DNA from: CAYJAD01 sp964371505
GTDB lineage: Bacteria > Desulfobacterota > Desulfovibrionia > Desulfovibrionales > Desulfovibrionaceae
Length of the DNA: 14,066 bases
NCBI GenBank assembly: GCA_964371505.1
Contig: CAYJNG010000061.1
Location: 1-14,066, forward strand
Reading direction: 5' to 3'
The notes under the pieces are model-generated. The model had not been told where the DNA came from and did not search any database. It saw only the letters and a list, made by a program, of their open reading frames with translations. Below, in pieces: positions 5,541 through 13,098 of this stretch. Within the stretch, counting starts at the first letter, position 1, and the number at the start of each line of letters is the position of its first letter. Both the position numbers and the translations under genes were made by a program.

Positions 5541-8500
5541 TTAATCTTTTGATTCAGTAGGCTTAAGGTTCTTCCCAGCCCACGTATTCACCGTACTGTA
5601 TAAAATATTGGGTGATATGGGCTTTGTAATATGCTCATTCATGCCATGATGTAGGCTTATTTCTCTATCTCCCGTCATGGCATGGGCTGACATGGCAATG
5701 ACAGGCATATGCGCAAAGCGCGCATCTTCACGTATTTTACCCACGGCGGTAAGCCCGTCCATGATGGGCATTTGAATATCCATGAGTACGATGTCGTAAG
5801 TGTTGTTTTCTAATAAATCCAAAGCTTCTTGTCCATTGTTGGCAATATCAACACTATGACCGACGTTTTTGAGTAATTCTTCAGCTATGAGCTGGTTTAT
5901 TTCATTATCTTCTACCAAAAGAATGCGCGCTGGGCTATGTTCTTCAGCGGCGATTGCTGACTCTGGGCTTTTAAGGGCCTGAATTTCAGCTTCCGTAAGG
6001 TTCGCCGCACTTTGCGCGTCAGAGCTTTCATTGTTCTTCGTGCTTGTTTGCAAAGAGTCCATGGGATCAATGTCAAACATGGGTAAAAGCTGTGCATCGG
6101 CTGAGGCGCGTTCAAATATGGCAGAGAAGTAGAATACGGAGCCTTTGCCTTCTGCGCTTTCAACCCATAAGTCACCGTGCATAAGGTTGGCAATACGGCG
6201 AGCAATAACAAGGCCAAGGCCTGTGCCACCATACTTGCGTGTAAAAGAGGTGTCTGCCTGCATAAAGGCGGAGAAAAGGCGTGAGCATTGTTCTTCATTC
6301 ATGCCTATGCCGGTATCTTGTACAGCAAAAAAGCACTCTACGCCATTGGGGCCTTTTTCTTTGCCTGTCATGCTAATGGTTACACCGCCAATATCCGTAA
6401 ACTTAATGGCGTTGCCTATAAGGTTAAAGAATATTTGCTTTATGCGTAGTGGATCACCCAGTAGCATTTGGCGCACGCAAGAATCGTATTTGAAGGTTAA
6501 GGCCAAATCTTTGGCATTGGCTTGCGGCTCAAAAAGGAGTTTCAATTCGGCGGCCACATCCTCTAAAGCAAAGGGAATGCTCTCAATTTCCATTTTTCCC
6601 GCATCAATTTTAGAAAAATCTAATATATCATTAATGATGCGTAAAAGATTTTCTGCAGAAAAAATGGTTTTTTTCACATAGTCTTGCTGTATACCTTTAA
6701 GGCCTGTGCTTTCTAAAATGTGCAATAAGCCCAGAACTCCATTGAGAGGTGTGCGGATTTCATGGCTCATATTGGCAAGAAATTCGCTCTTGGCACTGGC
6801 GCTTTGTATGGCCACGTCGCGCGCGGCGCGTAAGTCTTGTTCCACTGCGTGAATTTCTGCCAGCATGGCTTTAAGCTCACGCAAGTCGTGCACATAGCCA
6901 ATAACCACTTCATCACCGCCAAGATTGGCACGCTTTAGCTCAATATCCACAGGAATTAAATTGCTTTGTGCATCTCGAGTAAGAGCTTCTATATTGCTTT
7001 GCCCCATGGAAAAAGCCTGCTGAATTCTGCGAACAGCTTCCTCAAGAGAGTGTGTGCCATCGGGCTGTCTTTCGGGCAAAACGCTATGTCTTTTATTGAT
7101 GTAATCTTCTTTGTTTTGGAAGCCGTAAAGTTTTACAATGGCTCTATTGCAATCCACAAGGTTGAGTTCTTTATCCCACACATTAATGCCGTAGGGGCTT
7201 AAGTCCAAAATGGCCTGTGTTCTTTTTTCACTCTCTTGGATTTTATCAATAAAGGCATTGATTTCGCGTAAGTCGCGCAGATACGAAATAACAAAAGTAC
7301 CATCTCTTAAGGTTATGCGGCGCAAGGTGACCTCAAAGGGAACATGCTGCCCATCCTTAGCGTGATAATGAATTTGTGGAAGCTGCACAAAGCCTTCTGC
7401 AAAGGCTTTGCCTATGCTGTCTTTAACAATGTCCTTCGTGCGTTCGCCGTTGGGCTGAAATTCGGGCTGCACCAAAGATAGGTTTTGCAAAAGATCTTCT
7501 TTGTCCTGAAAGCCAAAAAGGCGTACAGATTCTAAGTTTACGTCGTATATGCTTACATCTTTATTCCAAATATGTATGGCCATGGGGGCAGAGTCGAGGA
7601 TGGCTTGAATGCGCTCCTCATGTATTTTCATGGCGTCGAGCACTTCTAATATTTCTCGCAAATCGCGTAAATAGGCAATGGCCATTACTTCATCACGAAT
7701 GATAATACGAATGGTGGTCACTTCCACAGGGAGTATATCCCCCTCTTTTGTACGACAGTACAAAGTGGGTATATGATGTTGACCACTTTCAAAGGCTTGG
7801 GATAAAGCATCTTGAATAAGCTTCATGGAGTTTGTGCCATCGGGCTGAAATTCGGGCACCGTATGTTCAAAATCCATGAGGAAGTCTTGCTTATCGTCAT
7901 AATTATACAGACGCAAAGATTCTAAGTTGGTATCACGAATTTTTAAGTTCTTATCCCATAGGTGAATGGCCATGGGGGTTGCGTCCAAAATGGCACGGGT
8001 GCGCTCTTCCATGTGAATAATATTTTTTATGCCCTCGGTAACGGCTGAGTTATCTTGCGTATAGCCAAGCACAAAATCTTCACCTTGAAAGTTGACGCGG
8101 CAAAGCGTTTCTTCGGTGGGGAATATGCGCCCATGAATATCCTGATTAAGCCACTGAAATTTATACAGACCATCAGCGAAAGCTATTTCTAGGTACTCTT
8201 TGGAAAGCTCTTCAGAAAGGCCATCTACTTGGTACTCAGGTGAAAATTTGGAATAGTTTTCGCGGTACTCGTCTTTATTTTGCACGCCAAACATAGCTAT
8301 GGCGGCATCGCTGCAATCAATAAGCTCTAGTTCACGCGACCATAAATGCATGGTCATGGGGAGCGTCTGTAATATGTTGCTAATGAATTCTTGGGTTTTT
8401 CTTGCTTCCTTATTGCAGTTCTTACAAGGCAATTCATTGTGAACGTAGACAATAAAATGGGTGTCATCTTCTTGCGAGGCAGGACAGATGGTAAATTGCG

Positions 8501-8810
8501 TAAGAATGCTTTCACCTAAAAGAGATGTTATGGTCCAAGGGGTTTGTAAAGAACCTAGTTGCTTTGCTTCTACTAAAAGCTTTTGCAAAGCCTTTTCAGA
8601 AAGTAAGCCATTGGGCTGAAATTTGGGGAGAAAATCTCTTGCAGATAAGGGAGCTTCTTGATCTTTTTTTTCTATAAACTGTGCAAATGCATCATTATAG
8701 TGAAGTACTGCGAGGTCATGACTGAGCGAAAGCACAGGAAAGGGCATGGCCGCAATAATACGTACAGAGTCTGAGGCGGGAAAGGCATGAGTTGGAATCA
8801 TAGAAGCCAT
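5541..8810 (-). CDS. Cytoplasmic hybrid histidine kinase with five tandem PAS-like repeats
   Basis: This 1089-aa protein has no membrane span or signal peptide. Residues 15-645 are five PAS-like units, each carrying a P-x-F-Q-P-(D/N)-G-type motif at 62, 191, 319, 449 and 579, a period of 128-130 residues. Units 3-5 share the opening (R)xQAILDxxPMAIHxWDK almost unchanged. A Cys pair (CKNC, 129-132) separates units 1 and 2. A short coiled coil (645-675) leads to HisKA with phospho-acceptor His683 in SHEIRTPLNG, then the HATPase domain with N box (NLIGNAIKF, 796-804), DTGIG (832-836) and GGTGLGL (861-867). A linker rich in Ala/Ser/Glu leads to a receiver with acidic pair Glu967/Asp968, acceptor Asp1011 and Lys1063. 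No output domain follows, so a separate response regulator or HPt is expected outside the window. Start: GGAGG (8816-8820) five bases before ATG. Signal sensed is unknown. Confidence 0.92.
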   Translation of the reverse strand: MASMIPTHAFPASDSVRIIAAMPFPVLSLSHDLAVLHYNDAFAQFIEKKDQEAPLSARDFLPKFQPNGLLSEKALQKLLVEAKQLGSLQTPWTITSLLGESILTQFTICPASQEDDTHFIVYVHNELPCKNCNKEARKTQEFISNILQTLPMTMHLWSRELELIDCSDAAIAMFGVQNKDEYRENYSKFSPEYQVDGLSEELSKEYLEIAFADGLYKFQWLNQDIHGRIFPTEETLCRVNFQGEDFVLGYTQDNSAVTEGIKNIIHMEERTRAILDATPMAIHLWDKNLKIRDTNLESLRLYNYDDKQDFLMDFEHTVPEFQPDGTNSMKLIQDALSQAFESGQHHIPTLYCRTKEGDILPVEVTTIRIIIRDEVMAIAYLRDLREILEVLDAMKIHEERIQAILDSAPMAIHIWNKDVSIYDVNLESVRLFGFQDKEDLLQNLSLVQPEFQPNGERTKDIVKDSIGKAFAEGFVQLPQIHYHAKDGQHVPFEVTLRRITLRDGTFVISYLRDLREINAFIDKIQESEKRTQAILDLSPYGINVWDKELNLVDCNRAIVKLYGFQNKEDYINKRHSVLPERQPDGTHSLEEAVRRIQQAFSMGQSNIEALTRDAQSNLIPVDIELKRANLGGDEVVIGYVHDLRELKAMLAEIHAVEQDLRAARDVAIQSASAKSEFLANMSHEIRTPLNGVLGLLHILESTGLKGIQQDYVKKTIFSAENLLRIINDILDFSKIDAGKMEIESIPFALEDVAAELKLLFEPQANAKDLALTFKYDSCVRQMLLGDPLRIKQIFFNLIGNAIKFTDIGGVTISMTGKEKGPNGVECFFAVQDTGIGMNEEQCSRLFSAFMQADTSFTRKYGGTGLGLVIARRIANLMHGDLWVESAEGKGSVFYFSAIFERASADAQLLPMFDIDPMDSLQTSTKNNESSDAQSAANLTEAEIQALKSPESAIAAEEHSPARILLVEDNEINQLIAEELLKNVGHSVDIANNGQEALDLLENNTYDIVLMDIQMPIMDGLTAVGKIREDARFAHMPVIAMSAHAMTGDREISLHHGMNEHITKPISPNILYSTVNTWAGKNLKPTESKD

Positions 8811-8845
8811 AAAAACCTCCGCAGATGGGGCGTGAATATATGCCC

Positions 8846-8874
8846 AAATTACGATAGAATTGTTGCTTTTGCAA
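8846..8874 (-). promoter_or_regulatory. Candidate sigma-70 promoter of the PAS hybrid kinase gene
   Basis: On the minus strand TTGCAA (8869-8874) and TAATTT (8846-8851) are separated by 17 bp. This would start transcription near 8840 and give a leader of about 30 nt before the GGAGG and ATG at 8810. The -35 is good and the -10 only partial. Confidence 0.35.
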
Positions 8875-9109
8875 GTTTTTAGCTAGGAAATTTATTTTTG
8901 CCTTGTGGGTTTTGCGTGCGGAATGTGTTTTTATTTACATAACCCATTGATGCTATTGATAAAGTGAAAAAAAGTTGTTAATTTTTTGTGTGATTCGAAA
9001 TAATATATGAAAAAATATTATGTATTTTCTACTGCGAGAAGTCACTTAGGGCTTGCTTGGGGATTGCCTGAGGCGTTTTTTTAAGGGGGTGAAAAGGATT
9101 TTATGGAAT

Positions 9110-9144
9110 GACATGCGCAAAGAGCAAGGCCCTTTGCGCATGTC
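9110..9144 (-). terminator. Strong hairpin at the 3' end of cydAB
   Basis: GACATGCGCAAAG (9110-9122) pairs perfectly over 13 bp with CTTTGCGCATGTC (9132-9144) around a 9-nt loop, beginning 20 nt after the cydB stop. Read leftwards it is not followed by a clean T run, so it may act as a weak terminator or as a 3' stabilising stem. Confidence 0.5.
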
Positions 9145-9163
9145 GTCTATGATGCTGTTTAAA

Positions 9164-10189
9164 CTAGTAGGCGTGATCGTCGTCTAAATCTTCTGCGGTA
9201 ACTTTACCGGAGAAAATGACGTAAATCCAAGCTTGGTAGGCCAAAACAATGGGCACACACACAAGGGCAACGCCGAGCATAATTTTAAGAGTTAGGGGGC
9301 TGGAAGCAGCGTTGAAGGCCGTTACAGACCAAGCAGGGTTTAAGCTGGAAATAATAATTCCAGGGAACATGCCAAGCACACCAAAGAAGGTAACGCCTAA
9401 GATGAACACGCCACTGCAAGCCCAAGCCCAAATGAGCTTGCCAGCGCTGAGCATATAGCGCACGCCAATAAGGCCAGCTAAAGCAAGAACAGGCACTGCA
9501 AAAAGAGCAGGGTGCGCTAAGTAGTTGTCGTACAGCTTGGTGTACATGGCGGTTAAGCCAAGGAAAGCCACCAAGAGTATTAACAAAATAGGCCAAAGGA
9601 AGATGGCTGTACCCACGGCGCGCGTTTGTAAATCATCTTCAGATTTAAAGGCAAGCCACAAAGAGCCATGTAAACTAAACATAACAAGGAAGAACACACC
9701 GCCGGCAATGCCATAAGGGCTTAAGAGCATAAGCAAGTTGCCATGGTATACGCCGTTTTCGTCTACGGGAATGCCCATAAAGAGGTTGGCAAAAGCTACA
9801 CCAAATAAAATGGCGGGGATAAGGTTAGAGATAAAGTGCACTTTATCCCAGAAGGCCGTCCAAAGGGGGTTGTCTTCTTTGTTGCGGAACTCAAAGGAAA
9901 CCGCACGGAAAATAAGCGCAAAAAGAATAATGAGTAGCGGAGCGTACAGCGCGCTAAACATGACGGCATAGGCCTTGGGGAAGGCTGCAAAGGTCACGCC
10001 ACCGGCTGTAATAAGCCACACTTCGTTGCCATCCCAAAAGGGGCCGGCAGCATTGAGGATAACGCGTTTTTCGTGTTCGTTTTTTCCAAGGATGGGCAAA
10101 AGAGTGCCCAGGCCAAGGTCAAACCCGTCCAAGATAAAATATACAGCCCACAAAAGACCCCAGAGTACAAACCATGTAGTTTCTAACAT
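9164..10189 (-). CDS. cydB: Cytochrome bd-type quinol oxidase subunit II
   Basis: CydB of 341 aa, within the usual 330-380 range. It is the structural partner of CydA in the membrane complex that oxidises quinol and reduces oxygen to water without pumping protons. Family features are the N-terminal helix with FILDGFDLG (18-26), the highly conserved GPFWDGNEVWL (49-59) and about eight further hydrophobic segments. It ends in the acidic tail EDLDDDHAY. The ATG at 10189 has AAGGAG seven bases upstream; this ribosome site overlaps the cydA stop codon (TAAGGAG), and the gap between the genes is 11 bp, so the two are surely one operon and probably translationally coupled. No cydX or cydDC is present here. 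In a presumed anaerobe the complex would serve oxygen protection or microaerobic respiration. Confidence 0.95.
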   Translation of the reverse strand: MLETTWFVLWGLLWAVYFILDGFDLGLGTLLPILGKNEHEKRVILNAAGPFWDGNEVWLITAGGVTFAAFPKAYAVMFSALYAPLLIILFALIFRAVSFEFRNKEDNPLWTAFWDKVHFISNLIPAILFGVAFANLFMGIPVDENGVYHGNLLMLLSPYGIAGGVFFLVMFSLHGSLWLAFKSEDDLQTRAVGTAIFLWPILLILLVAFLGLTAMYTKLYDNYLAHPALFAVPVLALAGLIGVRYMLSAGKLIWAWACSGVFILGVTFFGVLGMFPGIIISSLNPAWSVTAFNAASSPLTLKIMLGVALVCVPIVLAYQAWIYVIFSGKVTAEDLDDDHAY

Positions 10190-10200
10190 AATCTTTCTCC

Positions 10201-11514
10201 TTAGGCTTTAACGGGTTTTGGGCCTTTACAGGCGTATTTGCGGAGCAAATAAATATCAATGAGGCCCAGCATGGAGTACACCACAATGAAGGCCACTAAA
10301 GATATGGCTACATTGCTACCAGGTATGGGGGACACAGCGTCTGAAGTGCGCATAAGCCCATACACAATCCATGGTTGACGGCCCACTTCGGCCACAGCCC
10401 AGCCTAACATAATAGCTATGTAAGGTAGGGGGATACACCATACTAAGGCGCGCATGAGCAAGGGGTTCATGTTTTCTGCTTTATTACGTTGTACAAAGGC
10501 AATGAGTGAAAGCAAAATAAACAAACCGCCCAAGGCAACCATGGTTCTGAAGGAAAGGAAGGTCACAAGTAAAGGCGGACGATCTTCTTTAGGGAAGGCG
10601 CTTAAGCCTTTTACTTCGGCATCAGTGTTGCCGTAAGAAAGCCAAGAAGTCATGCCAGGAATGCTACCAAACTCCACAACGTTCTTTTCTTGCTCTTCGC
10701 TGGGCCATGCAAAAATATGCATGGGGGCGTCTTTACCGCTTTCCCAGAGGGATTCCATGGCGGCAAGCTTCGCTGGTTGATACTTGGCAACCATTTGGCC
10801 TTGATGGTGACCGGCAAGGCCTACAAGTAAAGTCATAACAAGGGTAAAAGGCGCTGCCATGCGGAAAGAGCGGCTAAAGAACTCCACGTTGCTCTTACGC
10901 AATAAATGCCAAGCAGACACGCCAAGCACAAAGAAGCCACCAAGCATCCATGCAGAAATTACTGTATGGAAGTATTGGCCAATGGCGTATGGATTGGTGA
11001 TAACTGTGAAGAAGTTTTCAAGCTCGGCGCGGCCGTTACGCAATACGTAACCTACAGGGTTTTGCATCCAACCATTGGCAATGATAATCCAAAAAGCGGA
11101 GATGTTGCCAGCAAGGGCTACCATGTAGATGGAGAAAAGGTGCACTTTTTTGCTTACTTTTTTCCAGCCAAAAACCCAAACAGCAAGGAAGCTTGATTCC
11201 AAGAAGAAGGCCACAGTGGCTTCTACGGCAAGTAAGGAACCAAAAATATCGCCCACATACTCAGAGTAGCGCGACCAGTTGGTACCAAATTGGAATTCCA
11301 ACGTGATACCGGTAACCACCCCAAGGGTAAAGTTAATAACAAAAAGCTTACCCCAGAATTGGGTTTGGCGTTTCCAGAACTCATCTCCTGTACGCACATA
11401 CTTGGTTTCCATCCAAGCTAACAGTACTGAAAGCCCCAAAGTAAGTGGTACGAAGACAAAGTGAAAAAATACGGCTACAGCAAATTGCAACCGCGACAAC
11501 AAGACTACATCCAT
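10201..11514 (-). CDS. cydA: Cytochrome bd-type quinol oxidase subunit I, short Q loop
   Basis: CydA of 437 aa, holding the three haems. By comparison with E. coli CydA the key residues are in place: His18 (ligand of b595), His183 and Met325 (ligands of b558), Glu98 and Glu106 (proton path and diheme site), and Lys249/Glu254 in KLAAME (quinol site). The signature GRQPW is at 378-382. It is about 85 residues shorter than the 522-aa E. coli protein; the missing part falls in the C-terminal portion of the Q loop (after about residue 260), giving the short-loop form common in Firmicutes, Desulfovibrio and others. About nine membrane helices are visible. Start: GGAGG (11519-11523) four bases before ATG. 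It is first in the cydAB operon and divergent from the acetate transporter gene. Confidence 0.96.
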   Translation of the reverse strand: MDVVLLSRLQFAVAVFFHFVFVPLTLGLSVLLAWMETKYVRTGDEFWKRQTQFWGKLFVINFTLGVVTGITLEFQFGTNWSRYSEYVGDIFGSLLAVEATVAFFLESSFLAVWVFGWKKVSKKVHLFSIYMVALAGNISAFWIIIANGWMQNPVGYVLRNGRAELENFFTVITNPYAIGQYFHTVISAWMLGGFFVLGVSAWHLLRKSNVEFFSRSFRMAAPFTLVMTLLVGLAGHHQGQMVAKYQPAKLAAMESLWESGKDAPMHIFAWPSEEQEKNVVEFGSIPGMTSWLSYGNTDAEVKGLSAFPKEDRPPLLVTFLSFRTMVALGGLFILLSLIAFVQRNKAENMNPLLMRALVWCIPLPYIAIMLGWAVAEVGRQPWIVYGLMRTSDAVSPIPGSNVAISLVAFIVVYSMLGLIDIYLLRKYACKGPKPVKA

Positions 11515-11531
11515 GCGTCCTCCAAAAATAT

Positions 11532-11550
11532 GTTATAATAACCCTATAAC
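11532..11550. promoter_or_regulatory. Inverted repeat in the cydA leader
   Basis: GTTATA (11532-11537) and TATAAC (11545-11550) form a perfect 6-bp inverted repeat with a 7-bp spacer, inside the predicted cydA leader and 18 bp before the start codon. A second one, CACTC (11562-11566) / GAGTG (11574-11578), lies just upstream. Either could be an operator for an oxygen or redox regulator. Neither matches the remembered Rex or FNR consensus well. Confidence 0.3.
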
Positions 11551-11585
11551 AGTATAGTACTCACTCTTATTAGGAGTGGTTCCTA

Positions 11586-11614
11586 TTAATATACTTTTTA
11601 TTACCAGAATACAA
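11586..11614 (-). promoter_or_regulatory. Candidate sigma-70 promoter of cydAB
   Basis: On the minus strand TTGTAT (11609-11614) and TATTAA (11586-11591) are exactly 17 bp apart, each matching four of six consensus bases. The predicted leader is about 65 nt. It lies back to back with the promoter candidate of the acetate transporter gene. Confidence 0.4.
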
Positions 11615-11623
11615 GTTTTTTTG

Positions 11624-11652
11624 TTGACGAATAAAAAAAGACTCCCTAAATT
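11624..11652 (+). promoter_or_regulatory. Candidate sigma-70 promoter of the acetate transporter gene
   Basis: TTGACG (11624-11629) and TAAATT (11647-11652) are 17 bp apart, matching five and four of six consensus bases. Its -35 is only 9 bp from the -35 of the divergent cydAB promoter. The leader to the GTG start would be about 145 nt. Confidence 0.45.
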
Positions 11653-11728
11653 CGCCTTGCATTTATGGGATGCTCTGTGCTTTGAATAGATGCATGTAAG
11701 ATGTGCTGCCTAAAGAAAAGGTAGTTAA

Positions 11729-11818
11729 ATGACAACACTTGCTATGAAACAATACCGTGAATGCAAGTATAAAACAAGTATTTTTTATGAAGGGGTTTTT
11801 ACGTGTCTACAGAAGTGA
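11729..11818 (+). CDS. Possible 29-codon leader ORF overlapping the transporter start
   Basis: ATG at 11729 has AAAAGG (11716-11721) seven bases upstream and opens a 29-codon frame ending in TGA at 11816-11818. It therefore overlaps the first 16 bases of the downstream gene in another frame. The peptide (starts MTTLAMKQYREC) resembles nothing I know. It could couple translation to the transporter or be chance; there is no conservation evidence. Confidence 0.2.
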   Translation: MTTLAMKQYRECKYKTSIFYEGVFTCLQK

Positions 11819-12375
11819 ATAAGCTGTCCAATCCGGCTCCCATAGGTCTTGCGGCCTTTGGCATGACAACCATTTTGCTTAATATCCACAATGCAGGCTT
11901 TTTCCCGCTGGATGTGATGATTATGGGTATGGGTATTTTTTACGGTGGCATTGCGCAAATTATTGCCGGCTGTATGGAGTTTCGCCGTGGGAACACCTTT
12001 GGCAGTACAGCATTTGTTTCTTACGGTTCTTTTTGGCTCACCTTAGTTTTCTTATGGACAGCTAAAGAAGTGGGCTTGCCAGCCGCTACACCCTTTGCCA
12101 TGGGCTGTTATCTTGGCATGTGGGGCCTTTTCACAGCCTTACTTACCATTGGCACGCTCAACGGCGCCCTTATCGGTAAGTTGGTATTCTCCTCCCTTAC
12201 TTTGCTTTTTGCCTTACTCTCAGCAGCCAACTTTACCGCTGCCGATGCTGCCTTAAGCCATAGCATTCATACCATTGCAGGTTATGTGGGTATTGTTTGC
12301 GGTAGCTTTGCTTTGTATGAAGCAGCAGCTCTTGTTATTAACGAAAAATACGGTAGAAAAGTTCTTCCCTTATAA
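11803..12375 (+). CDS. satP: SatP/YaaH-type acetate/succinate transporter (GPR1/FUN34/yaaH family)
   Basis: A 190-aa inner-membrane protein with six hydrophobic segments, the usual size of bacterial SatP (188 aa in E. coli). The family signature NPAPIGL (10-16) precedes the first helix and is followed by FGMTTILLNIHNAG; the pattern FYGGIAQIIAGCMEFRRGNTF (second helix and loop) is also typical. The family forms hexameric channels moving acetate, or succinate, with protons. In an organism that oxidises organic acids incompletely this could release or take up acetate (inference). Start is GTG at 11803 with GAAGGGG seven bases upstream; no better in-frame start exists. The gene is alone between a divergent control region and a strong terminator. 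Confidence 0.93.
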   Translation: MSTEVNKLSNPAPIGLAAFGMTTILLNIHNAGFFPLDVMIMGMGIFYGGIAQIIAGCMEFRRGNTFGSTAFVSYGSFWLTLVFLWTAKEVGLPAATPFAMGCYLGMWGLFTALLTIGTLNGALIGKLVFSSLTLLFALLSAANFTAADAALSHSIHTIAGYVGIVCGSFALYEAAALVINEKYGRKVLPL

Positions 12376-12397
12376 GAAGAGTTTCCGCTAAATAATG

Positions 12398-12430
12398 AAG
12401 GCGCTTTGCATAAGCAAAGCGCCTTTTTTT
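12398..12430 (+). terminator. Intrinsic terminator of the acetate transporter gene
   Basis: AAGGCGCTTTGC (12398-12409) pairs over 12 bp with GCAAAGCGCCTT (12414-12425) around an ATAA loop and runs into T residues to 12430, 22 bp after the stop codon. Read leftwards the tail is weak, so it mainly serves the + strand gene. Confidence 0.93.
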
Positions 12431-12536
12431 GTATGCTAATTGGTGATGGTTATGTCTTTTTAATAAATTACGGGTGCACTTTTGGGCTGATAAGAAGGGT
12501 TTTACAACTAACTCGTTAAAAATATAATGAGAAATG

Positions 12537-12938
12537 CTATTTCACTTTGTTATATTTACGATCTCCCCTATTTCTAGGAAAGATAATGAAATCATTGGAT
12601 GTTGTGGGGAAGTAAAAATTGGTCACATAGCCACTTTTACCATCATGGTGTACGTTATACATGGAGCCAGCGCTTTCACCCGTACGCACTATGTGCCCTT
12701 TATTCTCTACAGCTCCTTGCGCATCATACCCCACATACGAGCCATCGGCCTTCATTTCAATAACAGCAGGGTCTTTATAGGGGGAACTTGCTGAAGTATC
12801 TAAGCGCCATTTTCCTTCAATGCGAGAAAGATCCGCAGCGCTTTTTTCCGCAGCAAAGCTTTCAGAGGTCATTAAACCCATGGATACGGCAAAGCTAAAT
12901 AAAAAAATGAAACTCCAATTAAATACATTTTTCTTCAT
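12537..12938 (-). CDS. Small exported protein of unknown function, lipocalin-like pattern
   Basis: A 133-aa precursor that I cannot assign to a named family. Residues 1-30 are a clear Sec signal peptide (KK, hydrophobic core, cut near SFA-A). The mature part starts with a short helix and then IEGKWRLD (43-50), a run of predicted beta strands with EMKADGSYVGYDAQG (66-80), and a basic C-terminus. The G-x-W opening and antiparallel strands recall lipocalin-like or similar small beta-barrel stress proteins, which is only a resemblance. It lacks cysteines, so it is a soluble periplasmic protein. Start: AAAGGAG lies six bases before ATG 12938; an in-frame ATG 78 bp further upstream would put non-signal sequence ahead of the signal peptide. 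It is convergent with the transporter gene and apparently monocistronic. Confidence 0.8.
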   Translation of the reverse strand: MKKNVFNWSFIFLFSFAVSMGLMTSESFAAEKSAADLSRIEGKWRLDTSASSPYKDPAVIEMKADGSYVGYDAQGAVENKGHIVRTGESAGSMYNVHHDGKSGYVTNFYFPTTSNDFIIFPRNRGDRKYNKVK

Positions 12939-12972
12939 GACTTGCTCCTTTCCTAGTGTAGCGATTTGAAAT

Positions 12973-13001
12973 AATTTACCATTATTAACAAGGAGCTGCA
13001 A
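12973..13001 (-). promoter_or_regulatory. Candidate sigma-70 promoter of the small exported protein gene
   Basis: On the minus strand TTGCAG (12996-13001) and TAAATT (12973-12978) are exactly 17 bp apart, giving a leader of roughly 28 nt before ATG 12938. This also argues against the longer upstream start, which would lie ahead of the promoter's start point. Confidence 0.45.
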
Positions 13002-13098
13002 ACAAATTTTAGGCATAGGGGCTATGGCGTGGTTATGCCAGCTGGTGTTTATGAAGAGGAGCCCTATAGAGTCTATGTGGTTTTTTATTCAAGTGTTG

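Larger units (their letters stand above)
8811..9163. other. 353-bp gene-free interval between cydB and the kinase gene
   Basis: This AT-rich stretch holds the kinase ribosome site and candidate promoter at its left end and the cydAB 3' hairpin at its right end. The middle (about 8880-9100) has long A and T runs and only one unconvincing 25-codon reading frame (9007-9084, no ribosome site). No RNA gene was recognised. No CydX-like small membrane protein is encoded downstream of cydB on the minus strand. Confidence 0.6.

Noticed and set aside
6145..6681. 178-codon open frame on the + strand
   Set aside because: It is antisense to the HATPase part of the kinase, whose catalytic motifs are intact on the other strand.
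7000..8650. Repeated DNA words (such as gccatcgggctgaaattcggg) suggesting a repeat array or CRISPR
   Set aside because: They are in frame in the kinase gene, spaced about 390 bp, and encode the repeated PAS motif; not a CRISPR or a mobile repeat.
9007..9084. 25-codon ORF starting MKKYYVF in the cydB-kinase gap
   Set aside because: No ribosome site, AT-rich chance start, and no hydrophobic pattern of a CydX-like peptide.
9050..9163. Search for cydX downstream of cydB
   Set aside because: The only minus-strand frame (starts MRKGPC) is basic and non-membranous, and overlaps the 3' hairpin.
12939..13016. Longer start for the small exported protein
   Set aside because: It would place 26 residues ahead of a clear signal peptide and lies partly upstream of the best promoter candidate; ATG 12938 has AAAGGAG.
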